This document shows positions 63,755-64,000 of a DNA stretch of 64,000 bases, piece by piece. The first letter of the stretch is position 1; each line of letters begins with the position of its first letter. The stretch lies in NCBI GenBank assembly GCA_963812475.1, contig CAWEVI010000065.1, positions 22,396 through 86,395 on the forward strand. The letters run 5' to 3'. A model generated the notes under the pieces. That model searched no databases. It worked only from the letters and a program-made list of their open reading frames with translations, and was not told the DNA's origin. The translations under genes and the position numbers were made by a program. The DNA is from JAMXLO01 sp963812475 (GTDB taxonomy: Bacteria > Pseudomonadota > Alphaproteobacteria > Acetobacterales > Acetobacteraceae).

Positions 63755-64000
63755 GGCGGCTCAGCACCGCCGCCCCCGGCTTCGAGGCCGACTTCACCGC
63801 CCTGCTCGGCGAGGCGCGCGAAACCGCCGAACGTGTCGATCAGGCCATGGCGGCGATCATTGCCGATGTGCGTGCCCGCGGCGATGCGGCGTTGCTCGAC
63901 TACACGGCGCGCTTCGACCGGCTGACGCTGACGGCGGATCGGCTTCGCGTTGCCACGGCAGAGATCGATGCGGCCGTGGCCGGGATTCCAACCGGTCTGA
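63751..64000 (+). CDS. hisD: Histidinol dehydrogenase, N-terminal part (cut by window end)
   Basis: ATG 63751 overlaps the hisG stop. The 83 codons present (MRRLSTAAPGFEADFTALL..., then ADVRARGDAALLDYTARFDR) match the N-terminal region of histidinol dehydrogenase, which oxidises histidinol to histidine in two NAD-dependent steps. The hisG-hisD order supports this. The catalytic and zinc residues lie beyond the window. Confidence 0.88.
   Translation, partial: MRRLSTAAPGFEADFTALLGEARETAERVDQAMAAIIADVRARGDAALLDYTARFDRLTLTADRLRVATAEIDAAVAGIPTGL

Overview
The window looks like a chromosomal segment of a high-GC alphaproteobacterium, most likely Rhodospirillales/Acetobacteraceae. Support comes from uniformly GC-rich coding DNA, Tat-type leaders on solute-binding proteins, a dcd-murA-...-hisG-hisD housekeeping block with short-form HisG, a DUF1127 protein, and many oligopeptide-type ABC transporter genes. 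This placement is inferred from gene content only.

Layout. 0-8.3 kb: a Tat-exported multicopper oxidase; an MFS carrier; a minus-strand row purB-like lyase > orphan peptide-type binding protein > M20 carbamoylase-type amidohydrolase; and a TerC-type membrane protein. 8.3-10.5 kb: a frameshifted BrnT/BrnA toxin-antitoxin pair and a succinate-semialdehyde-type dehydrogenase. 10.8-18.2 kb: a catalase-fold protein, then a tightly overlapped operon of binding protein, two permeases, two ATPases and a creatininase-type amidohydrolase. 18.2-22.4 kb: a molybdopterin oxidoreductase, a ketopantoate-reductase-like enzyme, and a convergent 2-keto-4-pentenoate-hydratase-type enzyme. 22.5-26.9 kb: an RND pump and its adaptor, followed by another orphan binding protein. 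28.7-34.7 kb: small-protein and regulatory genes, including an ECF sigma/anti-sigma/lipoprotein operon, a polyglycine secreted protein and two orphan response regulators. 35-37 kb: a frameshifted gene and glgA. 37.3-42.8 kb: a second peptide-type ABC transporter interrupted by an array of palindromic repeats and a DUF559 nuclease-like gene. 43-49.8 kb: exported hydrolases, a histidine phosphatase, an alkaline-phosphatase-superfamily enzyme, a DyP peroxidase and a periplasmic catalase-family protein. 49.8-53.5 kb: a visibly lower-GC stretch of small orphan genes and a FkbM-type methyltransferase, ending at tRNA-Thr(GGT). 53.8-57.8 kb: DUF29 and Uma2 remnants, then dcd, murA and an SDR. 58.4-62 kb: a large winged-helix/TPR/rhodanese-like regulator and a truncated, frameshifted copy of it. 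63 kb to the end: hisG and the start of hisD.

How it works together. Much of the left half suggests scavenging of peptides and amidated or carbamoylated nitrogen compounds. There are three family-5 binding proteins and two permease/ATPase sets, next to amidohydrolases, an MFS carrier and oxidative or hydratase enzymes. The binding proteins and permeases are not consistently co-located, so some probably share a translocator.

Most interesting signal. At 38.6-39.4 kb a DUF559 (Vsr-like nuclease fold) gene is bracketed exactly by inverted copies of a GC-rich palindromic repeat. Its start codon abuts one copy and its stop codon lies inside the other. Just upstream sit two shorter elements bracketed the same way. 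They keep the gene's 5' end and apparently its 3' end, but lack the middle. This has the look of a mobile repeat family with internally deleted, non-autonomous derivatives. A similar repeat pair without the gene lies at 21.45-21.61 kb.
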